DNA of 64,000 nucleotides from Alteromonas sp. C1M14 (GCF_018860965.1 NZ_JAHKQF010000005.1:62001-126000); one strand, 5' to 3'; positions 46,501-54,528 are shown, numbered from the stretch's first letter. Notes: a model not told the origin generated them from the sequence alone. Made by a program: numbers and translations.

Positions 46501-46806
46501 GAGCGCGTTATACAGCTTTTCATTGGCGGCTTTTAACCCTTCATTCATGGCTGGGTTGGCCAGTTCATTGACGATTTTATCAATCGCAGATTCTGATAAC
46601 AGACGCTCTTTTCCCATAAACGAGTAAGTCTTGTGTTTGAGCACACCACGCAATACATCCGCTAAAATCACGGTAGCAAGGTTGCCTCGCTTAATAACAC
46701 ATTCATTGGGTGGAATGAATTGATAGCCAAGGTTAGTTAACACCGTTAATGCTGGGATTTTAGCGCTTTGTTCTTCGCGGAAATTGGGTAAATGTGTTTT
46801 AGTCAT
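43504..46806 (-). CDS. hsdR: Type I restriction enzyme R subunit
   Basis: HsdR is the ATP-driven translocase and nuclease of a type I system. The 1100-residue protein has an N-terminal PD-(D/E)xK nuclease (RIPDIVCFVNGLPWVVIEAKRP near 150-175), helicase motifs GGVIWHTTGSGKS (Walker A), IVLVDEGHRSQ, YIGFTGTPLL and LIQAIARVNRLHQ, and a long helical C-terminus. It overlaps the upstream PDDEXK nuclease gene by 8 bases. All key motifs are intact, so the system should be active. Confidence 0.95.
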   Translation of the reverse strand: MTKTHLPNFREEQSAKIPALTVLTNLGYQFIPPNECVIKRGNLATVILADVLRGVLKHKTYSFMGKERLLSESAIDKIVNELANPAMNEGLKAANEKLYNALTYGIGVTEFVDGKKATPTIQVIDWDNPENNQFHFTEELEVENTHGTGKRIPDIVCFVNGLPWVVIEAKRPDSSHEGKPTVGEGISQNIRNQKVDEIPHLFAYSQLLISVNGHDALYGTCGTPSKFWAKWKEEEITESTFSRLKNTPLSLQQLDKLFAHRPDKVRSEYLSLIAGGDLAVTDQDRLLVSLLRHDRLLEMTQLFTLFDKKAGKIVARYQQVFGIKALIERVTSFDEKGARNGGVIWHTTGSGKSFTMVFLSKALIWIKALAKCRVVVVTDRVDLEDQLASNFASGGALSEKDRKTAMATTGRRLAQQIGKGNERIIFSIINKFGTAVEMPECYNDSPDIIVLVDEGHRSQNGENNIRMQQTLPKAAYIGFTGTPLLQDDKTENKFGKIIHSYTMQQAVEDKTVTPLLYEERVPELSTNDKALDAWFDRITDTLSEKQRTDLKKKFAQKGQIYQTEGRIELIAHDISDHFQNFKQQGLKGQLACDSKASAIQYKKLLDQIGKVTSVVAMSPPDTREGHESVDGETKDIVQNWWKDNVLNSDYGQDEKAYTKHIIEEFAKDDGPDIMIVVDKLLTGFDEPSNTVLYIDKPLKQHNLIQAIARVNRLHQKKEFGYLIDYRGILKELDATIADYQDLAERTQGGFDIEDLKGLYSRMDTEYKKLPGLYSELWDIFSSVANKQDGPALRQVLAPKIDTIDGQLTDTNLKKRQDFYDCLTAFSNCLKVALQSASYFEDKSFDDKRDLYKKTLKSMAELRKQVREDAEETIDYDEYAESIRTMLNKHIGGVDIQESKGAYLVGNMGKTPNKPEEMSDDEARNKKDQITGRITKMIEQDLADDPYAQEYFSKLLKKAIAQTKEMFDAPVKQYLLFADFEEQVKERKVEGIPNDRFEHLDPKVKRHVQSYFGLFLKHDSALKSGTQSTPLSEDDRFKYAVEIDQVVTAAVAEYSINPQEIENQIRRQLLPILFKVVGMDAAQLIITEVIQITRLGVAGHH

Positions 46807-47848
46807 TTGAGCGTCCTTGTTGCTCGAGTAGGTGCTGACGTTCTTTTTCTAATTGCTGGCTAAGTTCTTCTTCACTTGGCAGCTCTGTCATGTATTTAGA
46901 GGCAAACAAATGTTCACTGCCATTTAATACAGAATATTTTGCGACGGTATGGTTATTCTCGGTACAAAGAATTAAGCCGATGGTTGGGTTGTCATCAGTG
47001 CGGCGTTTTTTCTCTTCATACATGCGCACGTACATATCCATTTGGCCAACATCCTGATGGGTGAGTTTGTGCATCTTCAAATCAATTAATAAAAAACATT
47101 TTAGGTGAAAGTTATAGAACACTAAATCAATGTAATAATCACCATCATCGGTGCTAATACGTTGCTGACGCTCAACAAAAGCAAAGCCTTTACCCAGTTC
47201 GAGCAAGAATTTTTGTAAATTATCAATCAAGGCTTGTTCTAATTCACTTTCTTGTAAACCCGCACTAGGCAAACCAAGAAAATCAAATATATATGGGTCA
47301 CGCAAATAATCTTTAGCGCTAAGGGCAAGCTCGGAGGTCTTTTGCTTAGCTTCATCAAGTACTGGTTTTAAGTCTTGCTCTTTTGCTTGAGTGGCAAGTA
47401 AGCGCTCATAATAAAGCGTACCGATTTGACGCTCTAAGGCACGAGCTGACCAAGCTTGTTCGACGGCTTCTTGCATATACCACAAACGTGCTTGTTCATT
47501 TTTAATGCGGATTAAAGTGCGGTAATGCGTCCAAGATAAATTGTGACGCAGTGCGTCACGATTTGGAAATGCAAGATAAAATAAACGCATATTACGCAAA
47601 TTTGAAGCATCAAATCCTTTACCAAACTCTTGCGTTAATGCAGTCGAAAGTTGCTTTAAAACTTGTTTGCCATATTCTGCGCGTGCTTCACCTTGTTGTT
47701 CATCTTCCACAATCAAGCGGCCTATTTGCCAATAGGTTTGCACCATGGTGCTATTAACCGTTTGCAATACTTGTTTACGCCCATCACTTAGCAGCTCACG
47801 AATATTGCTGATCAATGCATCGTTAGAGTGTGAAAGCGGTTTTGTCAT
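46799..47848 (-). CDS. PDDEXK nuclease of the YhcG/DUF1016 family
   Basis: A 349-residue protein with an N-terminal DUF1016 helical domain (VNSTMVQTYWQIGRLIVEDEQQG) and a C-terminal PDDEXK nuclease (VFYNFHLKCFLLIDLKMHKLTHQDVGQMDMYVRM, with the catalytic D-xxK pattern). It is inserted between hsdS and hsdR and overlaps both, so it is co-expressed. Such genes recur in type I operons, and may help restriction or act as a separate defence nuclease; this is inference. Confidence 0.9.
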   Translation of the reverse strand: MTKPLSHSNDALISNIRELLSDGRKQVLQTVNSTMVQTYWQIGRLIVEDEQQGEARAEYGKQVLKQLSTALTQEFGKGFDASNLRNMRLFYLAFPNRDALRHNLSWTHYRTLIRIKNEQARLWYMQEAVEQAWSARALERQIGTLYYERLLATQAKEQDLKPVLDEAKQKTSELALSAKDYLRDPYIFDFLGLPSAGLQESELEQALIDNLQKFLLELGKGFAFVERQQRISTDDGDYYIDLVFYNFHLKCFLLIDLKMHKLTHQDVGQMDMYVRMYEEKKRRTDDNPTIGLILCTENNHTVAKYSVLNGSEHLFASKYMTELPSEEELSQQLEKERQHLLEQQGRSND

Positions 47849-49095
47849 TAAGCCACTTCCTCTGTGTCTATTTTTACTCGGCGTTTACCTGTCAATAATT
47901 GCTGCATCAAGGCTTTTTTCTCTTGCTTGAAGTGGGCAAGTTTGGATTCCAATAATTCGATTTCTTTATCGGCAGCCGTTAGTACAGAAGCGATTTTTTG
48001 TTGTTCTTTTAAAGAAGGGACTTGAACTTTGATCTGAAGTAGGTCTTTTGGATTTACTCTTCTAGCCTTTCGTCCGCCATTCGCTAAGCCAAGATTAGAA
48101 GTGTAAAAATCGTCTCTTGAGACAAACTCGATAAACCACTTAGGTTCTACAGCTTCGGAAAAGTCAAAAGCAGGTAAATCGAGGGTCGATTCAAATCCAT
48201 CCAAATGTTCAGGAATGATTCCAAAGGCTCCATTCAAAAAGTCTAATTTGCTATAGATAAATTGCCCCGATTTTCTTTTGTAGTACTTAGTTGAAGAACT
48301 GCCCAAACGCTTTTCTTCTTTCTGCGTAACGCCGCGACCGTAAAGCTTTACTGTGAGCTTTCTCGCGAGTTCACCGTTAGTACCTGCAATACGACTTTCA
48401 GTTATCAACTTTGATATAGGTTGGGAGTTCCATTCCCCCTCAAACTTCTTACCAGTCTCAGGCCCATCTTTTGGTGAAGAGTACAAACGCTTCTTACCCG
48501 TCAAAAGCTGCTGCATTAAGGCTTTTTTCTGCTGCTTGCTGGTTTCAATCAGCTTTTCTGTGGTGGTGATCGCTTTATCCCAAGTTGAGAGGATTTTGGC
48601 GATTTTTTGTTGTTCTGGGAGGGGCGCCAAAGGCAACTCTATAGAATAGAAATCTTTATGATTCAGATCTGGAATTGTACTTGCTCCAGCCTTAGTCAGG
48701 ATTAAATGCTGAACCCGATTAGTTCTTAAATAATCGACTAAAAAGTATTTATCGAGTTTTTTCCTGTCAAAATCCATCAGAAAGAAGTTATTGTGAAATA
48801 CACCATCAACATCAGTAACAATTATCCCTGTATTGCCAGTACGAGTCATAAGTACATCATCTTTACAACAAATAACTCTCTGCGAAGGAGTCTCTACGTA
48901 CTCACGAGCTTGTTGTTGATTTTTTATAGATTGAATTGTTATATATTCTCTCGATGTCACCGTAGGCGTTGTTAAACGATCCGAAATAGCGATTTGTAGG
49001 CCTTGTCTTACTTTCATCACATCAGCAAGCTTCACTCTAATCCAATCGGTAGGAATTTCCCCGAGGTGTGAGGGCAAATATTTATTACTTGCCAT
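47848..49095 (-). CDS. hsdS: Type I restriction specificity subunit
   Basis: HsdS sets the DNA target for the methylase and nuclease. The 415-residue protein has two target-recognition domains, each followed by a conserved helical spacer: EQQKIAKILSTWDKAI and KKALMQQLLTGKKR near 160-205, and EQQKIASVLTAADKEI and KKALMQQLLTGKRR near 362-410. The target cannot be read from sequence. It overlaps hsdM by 11 bases. Confidence 0.93.
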   Translation of the reverse strand: MASNKYLPSHLGEIPTDWIRVKLADVMKVRQGLQIAISDRLTTPTVTSREYITIQSIKNQQQAREYVETPSQRVICCKDDVLMTRTGNTGIIVTDVDGVFHNNFFLMDFDRKKLDKYFLVDYLRTNRVQHLILTKAGASTIPDLNHKDFYSIELPLAPLPEQQKIAKILSTWDKAITTTEKLIETSKQQKKALMQQLLTGKKRLYSSPKDGPETGKKFEGEWNSQPISKLITESRIAGTNGELARKLTVKLYGRGVTQKEEKRLGSSSTKYYKRKSGQFIYSKLDFLNGAFGIIPEHLDGFESTLDLPAFDFSEAVEPKWFIEFVSRDDFYTSNLGLANGGRKARRVNPKDLLQIKVQVPSLKEQQKIASVLTAADKEIELLESKLAHFKQEKKALMQQLLTGKRRVKIDTEEVA

Positions 49096-50614
49096 AACCC
49101 AACTCCTCTAGGTAACCCGCCATTTCCGCTTCCAATTCAGCTAGCTCACTTTGCAAGGCCAAACGCTCTGTGCGTACTGCCACCAAATCAATTTCTTCCT
49201 CTTCTTCAAAGGTATCGACATAACGTGGAATGTTGAGGTTAAAGTCGTTTTCGGCAATTTCTTCTAACGTGGCTAAATAAGCGTACTTATCGACATTTTC
49301 ACGGGCTTTATAGGTATCGACAATTTTTTGAATATTGTCAGGCGTTAACTGGTTTTGGTTTTTACCTGACTTAAACTCGCGAGAGGCATCAATAAACAGC
49401 ACTTTTTTATCGTCTTTTTGTTTTTTGAACAACAAAATCGCCGCAGGAATGCCAGTGCCGAAGAAGAGTTTTTCAGGTAGGCCAATCACGGTATCAAGTA
49501 GGTTTTCTTCAATCAATTGTTTACGTATTTTGCCTTCACTGGATGCGCGGAAAAGCACGCCATGAGGCACTACCACGCCCATGCGGCCACTTTCTGGTTT
49601 AAGCGTTTCAATCATGTGAGAAATAAACGCGTAATCCCCTTTAGTTTTGGGCGGAACACCACGGCGGAAACGGCCAAAGTGATCGCTTTGTGCATCTTCA
49701 TGGCCCCATTTATCAAGGCTAAACGGAGGATTAGCGGTGACGATATCAAAGTGTAATAAACCACCATCTTGTGCCAGTAATTTAGGGTTGCGAATAGTAT
49801 CGCCCCATTCAATGCGGTGGTTATCTTCCCCATGCAGGAACATGTTCATTTTAGCCAGTGACCACGTAGAGCCAATCGCTTCTTGCCCAAATAAAGCATA
49901 TTGCTTAGAGCCTGAGTTTTTCTGAACTTGTTTGCCACATTTCATTAATAATGAGCCAGAGCCACAAGCTGGGTCGCAAATGGTATCGCCTTGTTGTGGC
50001 TCTAAAATAATCGAGAGTAAGTCCGATACTTCTGGTGGGGTATAGAATTCGCCTGCCGATTTACCGCTACTGGCAGCAAAGTGTTTAATTAAGTATTCAT
50101 ACGCATTACCAATCACATCCAATGAACCGACACGGCTAGGGCGTAGGTTTAAGGTGTCTTTGCCAAAATCTTCAAGCAGGTGACGCAAAATGTCGTTCTT
50201 TTGTTTTTCATCACCCAGTTTGTCGGTATTAAAGCTGATGTCTTGAAACACGTTTTTCAGTTTGCCACCGTTGGCTTCTTCAATGGCGTGTAGGGCTTGA
50301 TCGATACGTGAACCATTACCCGCTTCAAAGCGATGTTCGTACAAATCCCAAAAGGTGGCACCCGTTGGAATTTTAAATGACTGGCTTTCCATCATGGCGG
50401 CAATTAATTCAGGCGAATCACCATATTCAACGGTAAATTCATCCACTTTATCTTGGTGTACATCCGAGATGTATTTTAAGAACAACATGGTCAGAATGAA
50501 GTCTTTGTAAATCGATGGGTCAACGGTGCCACGGAAGGTGTCACAGGCAGACCACACGGCTTTGTTTACTTCTGCTTGAAAAATTGGGTCTTGATTGATT
50601 GGTGCGTTTGGCAT
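49085..50614 (-). CDS. hsdM: Type I modification methylase subunit
   Basis: HsdM is an N6-adenine methyltransferase. The 509-residue protein has an N-terminal helical domain, SAM site DPACGSGSLLMK near residue 215, catalytic NPPFSLDKWG near 295, and GEFYTPPEVSDLL. All motifs are intact. It is the first of the hsd genes in the operon, 160 bases after the antitoxin gene. Confidence 0.95.
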   Translation of the reverse strand: MPNAPINQDPIFQAEVNKAVWSACDTFRGTVDPSIYKDFILTMLFLKYISDVHQDKVDEFTVEYGDSPELIAAMMESQSFKIPTGATFWDLYEHRFEAGNGSRIDQALHAIEEANGGKLKNVFQDISFNTDKLGDEKQKNDILRHLLEDFGKDTLNLRPSRVGSLDVIGNAYEYLIKHFAASSGKSAGEFYTPPEVSDLLSIILEPQQGDTICDPACGSGSLLMKCGKQVQKNSGSKQYALFGQEAIGSTWSLAKMNMFLHGEDNHRIEWGDTIRNPKLLAQDGGLLHFDIVTANPPFSLDKWGHEDAQSDHFGRFRRGVPPKTKGDYAFISHMIETLKPESGRMGVVVPHGVLFRASSEGKIRKQLIEENLLDTVIGLPEKLFFGTGIPAAILLFKKQKDDKKVLFIDASREFKSGKNQNQLTPDNIQKIVDTYKARENVDKYAYLATLEEIAENDFNLNIPRYVDTFEEEEEIDLVAVRTERLALQSELAELEAEMAGYLEELGYGK

Positions 50615-50658
50615 GAATGGTACTCAAATAGATTACATTGTTTTAATTAGTGACTCTG

Positions 50659-50779
50659 CTACGCGTTTAAAAAAGGCAAAACAGGTATCAAAATCATGAG
50701 GTTCGGTGTTAAACACCATTGGCGTGACAAAGTCTTGAAAGCGTTGGCGAAATGTTGTTTTAGTTTTTTCATCGTTAAC
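50659..50779 (-). pseudogene. Possible remnant of an AbiEii-like toxin
   Basis: Just after the DUF6088 antitoxin gene, a frame with no start codon reads VNDEKTKTTFRQRFQDFVTP then ends about 20 residues later. It looks like the C-terminal tail of the nucleotidyltransferase toxin that normally follows such antitoxins, the rest being lost. Identification rests on position and a short match, so it is tentative. Confidence 0.45.
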
Positions 50780-51179
50780 TCGGCGAATTCAGTACTCGAT
50801 TGCCAACTACCAGCTTGCGATTAAACTGTTTTGGATCCCAAGAGTAATGAATAGATGATGGGATTTGGGTACTTTCTCCTGACAAGCTTTGCAAAGATAG
50901 GCTGTCTATTTCAAAATCGACGCCTTTCATTTTTAAGATTTCACGCATCAGGGCATCGCTGCCACCTGGGTTGGTGGGCATAGGTCTTCCGGTTAGGCTG
51001 TTCATACGGGCTTTAGTGTACAGTCCATAGCCAAGTTTTATCAACTCGCCTTGCTTAACCAGTTGCCTTAATGCACGACCGATTTGATCGTAGCTAGCAA
51101 AACCATCAAAATCTTTGCGTTCAAAAACATAGCGTCTGGAACGCTTTATTTTTTGATAAACACGATCAACAGCCGTCAT
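50775..51179 (-). CDS. DUF6088/AbiEi-like antitoxin
   Basis: A 134-residue winged-helix protein of the type IV abortive-infection antitoxin family: VYQKIKRSRRYVFERKDFDG, YDQIGRALRQLVKQGELIKL, GYGLYTKARMNSLTGRPMP and STQIP. It is shorter than typical members of nearly 200 residues, with an abrupt tail (RKLVVGNRVLNSPS), which fits a deletion that also removed most of the toxin. It has an AGGAGG ribosome-binding site and 8-base repeats upstream. Confidence 0.8.
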   Translation of the reverse strand: MTAVDRVYQKIKRSRRYVFERKDFDGFASYDQIGRALRQLVKQGELIKLGYGLYTKARMNSLTGRPMPTNPGGSDALMREILKMKGVDFEIDSLSLQSLSGESTQIPSSIHYSWDPKQFNRKLVVGNRVLNSPS

Positions 51180-51241
51180 TTGAACCTCCTAGCTATTTAC
51201 AGTTGATTCAATATAACTCAACACGGTAACAATAGGAATAA

Positions 51242-51272
51242 ATACGGCAAACAACTCAATATAGATACGGCA
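51242..51272 (-). repeat. Direct repeat ATACGGCA before the antitoxin gene
   Basis: Two copies (51242-51249 and 51265-51272), 23 bases apart, read on the plus strand, in the promoter region of the antitoxin gene. AbiEi-type antitoxins bind repeats in their own promoter, so an operator role is plausible. Confidence 0.4.
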
Positions 51273-51369
51273 TAATAAAGAGAAACATTTAAATTAACTT
51301 ATTGTTTATAATGGAATATTAAAGAATTCAATTATTATGACATATAAAAAATGTGACTAATCACCTATA

Positions 51370-51468
51370 TTAAACTCCGATTTCAAGCCGAGTACGAATA
51401 CGCCAGATGTCTTCGAGCTTGAAGGGCTTTTTCTGCCCAGTTAGATGACCTTTCTTCGTCCACATCAT
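51370..51468 (-). pseudogene. N-terminal remnant of a tyrosine recombinase
   Basis: A 32-residue frame starting at the two ATG codons at 51466-51468 and 51463-51465, MMWTKKGHLTGQKKPFKLED, continues IWRIRTRLEIGV and then stops. It matches the conserved first residues of a phage-type integrase family common in marine gammaproteobacteria; the catalytic part is missing. It marks the right side of the island and suggests past integration or excision. Confidence 0.65.
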
Positions 51469-51762
51469 TGACCTCCAGTCTAACTTAGAAGTGGCCTGAT
51501 TTTGGGGCAGAAACGAGCTATATTTGAACGCCCTTTTTTGTCTCAAGGAGCCTCTAGCGCTGTTAGACTGCTCCGTACGTAAAGCTGCGGTTGGCTTAGA
51601 GCGATTTTTTCATAGCCATGAGTCACTGGTTGGCACTCTTCATATTTTTCTAATATTGCAAAAAATGCCTATGTCTGGTCTGACAGGTTAGTAGTTATTC
51701 TAATGAAATGACACTGAACTCTATTCTGATAAACCGCTATTCGAGGCTAAGGATAGCAGTGT

Positions 51763-51858
51763 TTGAGCGATTTAATTCCAGCTATTTTTTTCGCTAGTGG
51801 CATTCTGATCATTGCCTTTCTTACATATTTTAGTTCAGATTTTACACGTACAGGGTAG
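51763..51858 (+). CDS. Possible 31-residue membrane peptide
   Basis: A short frame from TTG at 51763 encodes a peptide with a single hydrophobic helix (LIPAIFFASGILIIAFLTY) and a short polar tail. AAGGA lies about 9-10 bases upstream. It is 75 bases before the double-glycine peptide gene in the same direction. It may be chance; the single-helix design and position are the only support. Confidence 0.35.
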   Translation: MSDLIPAIFFASGILIIAFLTYFSSDFTRTG

Positions 51859-51933
51859 TATTTGGGCTCGCGTTTTTGCAAAGTAATTCCATCTAATTTC
51901 GATGACGGAACAGGAAAAAAGGAGAAATACCTT

Positions 51934-52035
51934 ATGCGTGAATTAAAGGCTAATGATATTCAGAAAATTAGTGGCGGTGAATTTACCGCAGAACATGGGG
52001 TTGGTATTGATTCATTTTCTTATGCACTAAAATAA
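51934..52035 (+). CDS. Double-glycine-leader peptide, bacteriocin-like
   Basis: A 33-residue peptide with a leader MRELKANDIQKISGG followed by an 18-residue core. The leader (M-R-E-L...I..ISGG) fits the double-glycine leaders cut by peptidase-containing ABC exporters of class II bacteriocins and microcins. It has a good GGAGA ribosome-binding site, 51922-51926. The core contains a HGVGID segment and ends with an aromatic stretch (FSYALK). It lies 41 bases before a small membrane protein gene. No exporter gene is in the window. Confidence 0.65.
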   Translation: MRELKANDIQKISGGEFTAEHGVGIDSFSYALK

Positions 52036-52076
52036 GATGCTTGTCTTAATATTATTTTAAGGGAATGTAAAAAGTG

Positions 52077-52397
52077 ATGGCGCGCTCCGTATTAAACGCA
52101 TTATGTTGGGCTCTCATACTTAGCTTACTACCATTTAGCTTTTTTTTCTGGGTGTTAGGGTCGTATTTAGGGCTATTGGCGGTACCTGTTTTTTATCTTG
52201 TCGTAAAAAAGCAGCCATATATTTATACAAAAAACGGGGTTTATTATTTTCGTAATAAACCCTTTAAAAAGCCCCAAGATGTACTTGCTTTAAAAAGCAT
52301 TAACGATCTCGATATTGTTTTTGACTCTGAAAAAAACGTTAGCCAGGTATGGGAGGCGATTAAAAAAATACAGGCCAACGGAGGGGCTGTAACCTAA
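52077..52397 (+). CDS. Small membrane protein beside the leader peptide
   Basis: A 106-residue protein (107 if the GTG at 52074 is used) with two N-terminal hydrophobic helices (residues about 4-41, LCWALILSLLPFSFFFWVLG and LGLLAVPVFYLVV) and a soluble tail (about 42-106). It is not a recognised family. Its position 41 bases after the double-glycine peptide suggests a partner or immunity protein; this is inference. Confidence 0.7.
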   Translation: MARSVLNALCWALILSLLPFSFFFWVLGSYLGLLAVPVFYLVVKKQPYIYTKNGVYYFRNKPFKKPQDVLALKSINDLDIVFDSEKNVSQVWEAIKKIQANGGAVT

Positions 52398-52809
52398 TTT
52401 CTATTTGTTGGTGTACTTTATAAGGGGCTGCTACCTATACGGCGTGTCTTTTTTCTTGTATCTGACACGTAGGTGAATACATTCTAACTGTGTACCATAC
52501 AAACTGGCGCTTGAGGCAAAAACAACTAAACTGTATGAAAAACATATGCGTTTTTCATTTTGATGTTGTTAAAGCCGTGATGCCATAATGGGTAGTTCTG
52601 CGTTACGTGTATCGGCTTTTTTCTAAATCTTACTGCAAACGCTGAATTGGAGTAGTAATTTATTGCGTGTTGTCCTATCGTTAAGTTCAACGAAGTTTGG
52701 GCAAGTTTACCGGCTTCTTTGTCACTTTTGGCTAAATGTGAATATTTACTAATCTCGTATCTGTCTATGGTTACTCGAGGCGTTAAACTTGTTTGCTTGT
52801 AAATGGAAT
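52398..52809. other. Intergenic 412 bases, no gene seen
   Basis: The stretch between the membrane protein and the GGDEF gene. A 9-base inverted repeat ATGAAAAAC/GTTTTTCAT at 52535-52558 followed by four T residues may be a weak terminator for the peptide cassette. No supported coding frame. Confidence 0.5.
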
Positions 52810-54528
52810 ATGAAAAGTGGATCGCTAGGTGCGGGAATAATAATACTGTTAATGGCTGTGCTGTTAACCCCCGTGGTTTATGCCGATACCAATGATACAC
52901 TTGAGGTTGCCTTCAAATTACGCAGTGCAGATCCCGCAGAATCATCAAAGTTGCTGGGCACCTTAAATCGTGACTCATTGACCAACGCTCAGCGCGACAA
53001 ATACGATTTTTTACAAGCCTATTCCAAGTATATCAATAACGATTTTGAAGGTGCCGTTGCGGCACTTGAACAATTAGCCGTTAATGCATCGTCCATGGAT
53101 ATGACAATGACTGCTAAATCGTTTTTACTGGCGTTAAGCGGAGGGGTACAGCAATGGGAAAGAGCCTTCGACTTAATCGAAGAAATATTACCTAATATCG
53201 ATAAACTAGAAAGCATTGATGCACAAGAAAGTGTGCATATCGGCATCATTAATTTTTATTTGCAAGCTGATGAGCACGAAATGAATGCGCAATACATCAA
53301 GCCTTTGCTGAATAAACCTTATGGCCTTAGGTTTAAATGTAACGCCTATTTGCAATATTTTGGCTCGCTGCTTGAGTCCGTTCCCTTAACGATCACCGAG
53401 CAAATGTTCAAGGAAGGGATTGCTGAATGTACCGACCTAGAAGAACCGGTTATCAAACTTGCATTACAAGGAATGCTGGCCCGTTTTTATTTTTATTCAA
53501 AAGATTATGATAAAGCTATCGCGGTGATTGACCGTTATTTACCTGCAAGTGAAAACCTGGTTTATAAAGCTGTTGTCCATGAGTTTTACGAGCTGAAAAG
53601 CCGTCTTAGTGTTGTCGATGGGGATACAAAAACAGCCCAATTCTATGCCCTTAAAATCATAAAAGACTCACCGCCTGATGCCATATCCATCTCTATTATT
53701 GAAGCGCACAAAGTTTTGTATGAAGTCGCTCAGCAGGAATCTCGTTATAAAGATGCTTTGTTCCATTTCAAAAATTATTTTCAAGCTAAATCACGGAACA
53801 TGAATAGTGAGAACGCAAAGATGTTAGCTATTCAGAAAGCGAAACAAGAACTGAATGATAAGTCGTTGCAAATTTCATTGTTAGACAAAGAAAATTCATT
53901 ATTAAAAACCCAAGCTTTACTGGCTGAACAGTCGGCAAATAACAGAACGTTAGTAATCTTTTTAATGTTGCTTGTTTTGTGCTTCATGGGCGCGTGGCTA
54001 TATACAAGACGCGTTAACTATCGAGTATTACAGAAAATGGCGAGAACCGATGGTTTAACCGGTATCGCAGATCGGCGCTATTTTACTTCGGCAGCAAACC
54101 AAATTATCGAGCGGGCTAAGCTCGAAAATAAGGTGGTGGGGTTTATCATGTTTGATTTAGATGATTTTAAATCCATTAACGACCAATATGGTCATGCCGC
54201 CGGAGATAAAGCACTCACGTTATGCGTAGAGGCGGTAAAAAAGGTTCTCCGTGAAAACGATTTATTTGGTCGTTTAGGGGGAGAAGAGTTTGGCATATTG
54301 CTATTAAGTTGTGATACCTCGTTGGCGTTTATACTTGCAGAAGAGTGTCGGCAAAAAATAGTGGTATTGTGTGAGCAAGAAAACATCGAATATCCATTGT
54401 CTGCTAGCTTTGGGATCAGTTGCTCTGATAAGTGCGGTCTTAGCTTTAACTCACTGTTTGAATGTGCCGATAAGGCGTTGTATCAGGCGAAACATTCAGG
54501 CAAAAATAAAGTGAAAGCTCACCACTAA
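52810..54528 (+). CDS. TPR-GGDEF diguanylate cyclase
   Basis: A periplasmic-sensing cyclase of about 572 residues (open frame to 52789; the ATG at 52810 starts the signal peptide MKSGSLGAGIIILLMAVLL). Residues about 30-360 are TPR-like helical repeats (MLARFYFYSKDYDKAIAVID), then a coiled coil, a TM helix (LVIFLMLLVLCFMGAWLY) and a GGDEF domain with RLGGEEF intact near 485. It should make cyclic-di-GMP in response to a periplasmic ligand. Signal unknown. It follows the island. Confidence 0.9.
   Translation: MKSGSLGAGIIILLMAVLLTPVVYADTNDTLEVAFKLRSADPAESSKLLGTLNRDSLTNAQRDKYDFLQAYSKYINNDFEGAVAALEQLAVNASSMDMTMTAKSFLLALSGGVQQWERAFDLIEEILPNIDKLESIDAQESVHIGIINFYLQADEHEMNAQYIKPLLNKPYGLRFKCNAYLQYFGSLLESVPLTITEQMFKEGIAECTDLEEPVIKLALQGMLARFYFYSKDYDKAIAVIDRYLPASENLVYKAVVHEFYELKSRLSVVDGDTKTAQFYALKIIKDSPPDAISISIIEAHKVLYEVAQQESRYKDALFHFKNYFQAKSRNMNSENAKMLAIQKAKQELNDKSLQISLLDKENSLLKTQALLAEQSANNRTLVIFLMLLVLCFMGAWLYTRRVNYRVLQKMARTDGLTGIADRRYFTSAANQIIERAKLENKVVGFIMFDLDDFKSINDQYGHAAGDKALTLCVEAVKKVLRENDLFGRLGGEEFGILLLSCDTSLAFILAEECRQKIVVLCEQENIEYPLSASFGISCSDKCGLSFNSLFECADKALYQAKHSGKNKVKAHH

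Noticed and set aside
51477..51569. AGTCTAAC and GTTAGACT, 77 bases apart, resembling the ends of an integron attC site (RYYYAAC...GTTRRRY).
   Set aside because: The inner L-box pairing and overall palindrome expected of an attC site are not visible, and no integron integrase is present; it may only be upstream sequence of the recombinase remnant.
52526..52900. A 124-codon frame on the minus strand.
   Set aside because: No start signal, no recognisable family, and it runs into the well-supported GGDEF gene on the other strand.
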